Positions 18,775-19,450 of a stretch of DNA of 19,450 bases are shown piece after piece. Every line of letters begins with the position of its first letter. Positions within the stretch are counted from its first letter, which is position 1. The notes beneath the pieces were generated by a model. That model saw only the letters and a program-made list of their open reading frames with translations, was not told the origin of the DNA and searched no databases. The translations under genes and the position numbers were made by a program. The DNA is from Mucidula mucida (taxonomy: Eukaryota; Basidiomycota; Agaricomycetes; Agaricales; Physalacriaceae): the NCBI GenBank assembly GCA_015501055.1, contig JADNYV010000632.1:1-19450 (forward strand). The letters run 5' to 3'.

Positions 18775-19450
18775 TTGCTCAAGCCGGAGTTTTTTATTTC
18801 ACAAATTCAATTCTCTTTACATACAGTAGATACACCGGAGGACAAATTACTTAACAAAATCAAACAAAGAAAAGGAAACAAAGATAGATACGTACAAAAA
18901 GCATTAGAAAACAAAGAAAAGGATGGGAAGAGAAGGAAAATGGACTTATTATGTGGAAAGACCGTATTTACATACCAAAGGACAAGGAATTGCGGGGAAA
19001 AGTTATCAGAATGCATCACGACGCACAGCTTGCAGGGCATCCGGACGATACAAGACCCTCAAGCTGATCACACGTACCTATTGGTGGCCAGGAATCAGCC
19101 GAGACGTCCGGAATACGTAGAAGGGTGTCAAAAATGCCAGGTCACAAAGTCACATCGCACGAAGCCGGCTGCACCTCTTCATCCTATTGATGTGCCAAGC
19201 GAGCCATGGGAGAAGTAGGGACGGACATGATTGGAGAGCTGCCGGAATCGGTACAACGCATCAGCACGTTTGTGGACCATTTCACAAAGCGATTACATCA
19301 TACCGACACACACCACTCTGACGTCAGAAGGCATGGCCCGCATTTACCGTGATCGCATTTTCCCCATACATGGGATGCCACGACAGATGATACATGATCG
19401 CGGTCCACAATACCACTCGCGTTTCATGAAGGAGTTTACCGGTTGTTGGG
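18775..19450 (+). pseudogene. Gypsy integrase N-terminal part, cut by the window end
   Basis: The H2C2 zinc-binding domain is readable around 19011-19150 across a frameshift: HHDAQLAGHPG, then TYWWPGISRDV, then CQKCQVTKSH. The first catalytic Asp lies in GTDMIGELPE (codon 19224-19226) and the second in IHDRGPQYHSRF (codon 19396-19398). The catalytic Glu, any chromodomain and the 3' LTR would lie beyond the window. Codons between RNase H and integrase (about 18790-18930) are A-rich and low in complexity. Confidence 0.85.

Larger units (their letters stand above)
15593..19450 (+). mobile_element. Degenerate Ty3/gypsy retrotransposon, truncated by the window end
   Basis: The domain order gag, protease, RT, RNase H, integrase on the plus strand is that of Ty3/gypsy elements. 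All parts are present up to the second integrase Asp (19396-19398), then the window ends. Coding sequence shifts among the three frames and carries several in-frame stops, so no functional polyprotein can be made. The decay is far greater than in the neighbouring copia element. Confidence 0.9.

Noticed and set aside
1..19450. CRISPR arrays, bacterial operons, riboswitches, phage or plasmid origins
   Set aside because: The window is eukaryotic (introns, LTR elements), and no regularly spaced short repeats or such signals are present.

Overview
The window looks like a repeat-rich stretch of a basidiomycete (probably Agaricomycete) genome. The evidence is two protein genes split by very short introns (44-55 bp, GT-AG, with CTNAC/CTGAC-like branch sites), fungal Ty1/copia and Ty3/gypsy retrotransposons, and the C-terminal tail of a pogo/DDE_1-type transposase of a kind I recall from Agaricomycetes. 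Family names rest on motifs and recall; no search was run.

Layout. Positions 1-376 and 14461-14838 are two arms of one long inverted repeat (roughly 92-93% identical by hand count) that bracket about 14.1 kb. Inside, left to right: a tandem 44-bp repeat (780-867); a perfect solo LTR with a 5-bp target duplication (1169-1414); an apparently intact, three-exon vacuolar/proteinase K-type subtilisin gene on the minus strand (2226-3822, 498 aa after splicing); a minus-strand multi-exon gene for a secreted protein with Lys-Tyr-Asp-rich repeats at both ends and at least one broken or oddly spliced frame (4791-6019); about 2 kb without a gene but with diverged repeats and a tRNA-like B box (6064-8014); a complete, young 5.5-kb copia element on the minus strand (8020-13529); and a 258-aa transposase tail reading away from the right arm (13703-14479).

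The copia element has 302-bp LTRs with only three differences, a CTTGG target duplication, a primer-binding site matching the anticodon-arm region of initiator tRNA-Met (the half-tRNA primer type known from Drosophila copia), and a polypurine tract overlapping the gag-pol stop. Its polyprotein is complete through reverse transcriptase, but one in-frame TGA cuts off RNase H.

Right of the inverted repeat, 14839-19450 holds a heavily decayed Ty3/gypsy element on the plus strand: gag, zinc knuckle, protease, RT, RNase H and the start of integrase are all recognisable but scattered over three frames with stops. It runs off the window end.

How the parts relate: the inverted arms are older than the copia insertion between them. 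Removing copia and the solo LTR leaves about 8.3 kb between the arms, still containing the protease and the KYD-rich secreted protein gene. Whether the arms are the ends of one large cargo-bearing DNA transposon or two unrelated copies of a dispersed repeat cannot be settled from this window alone.
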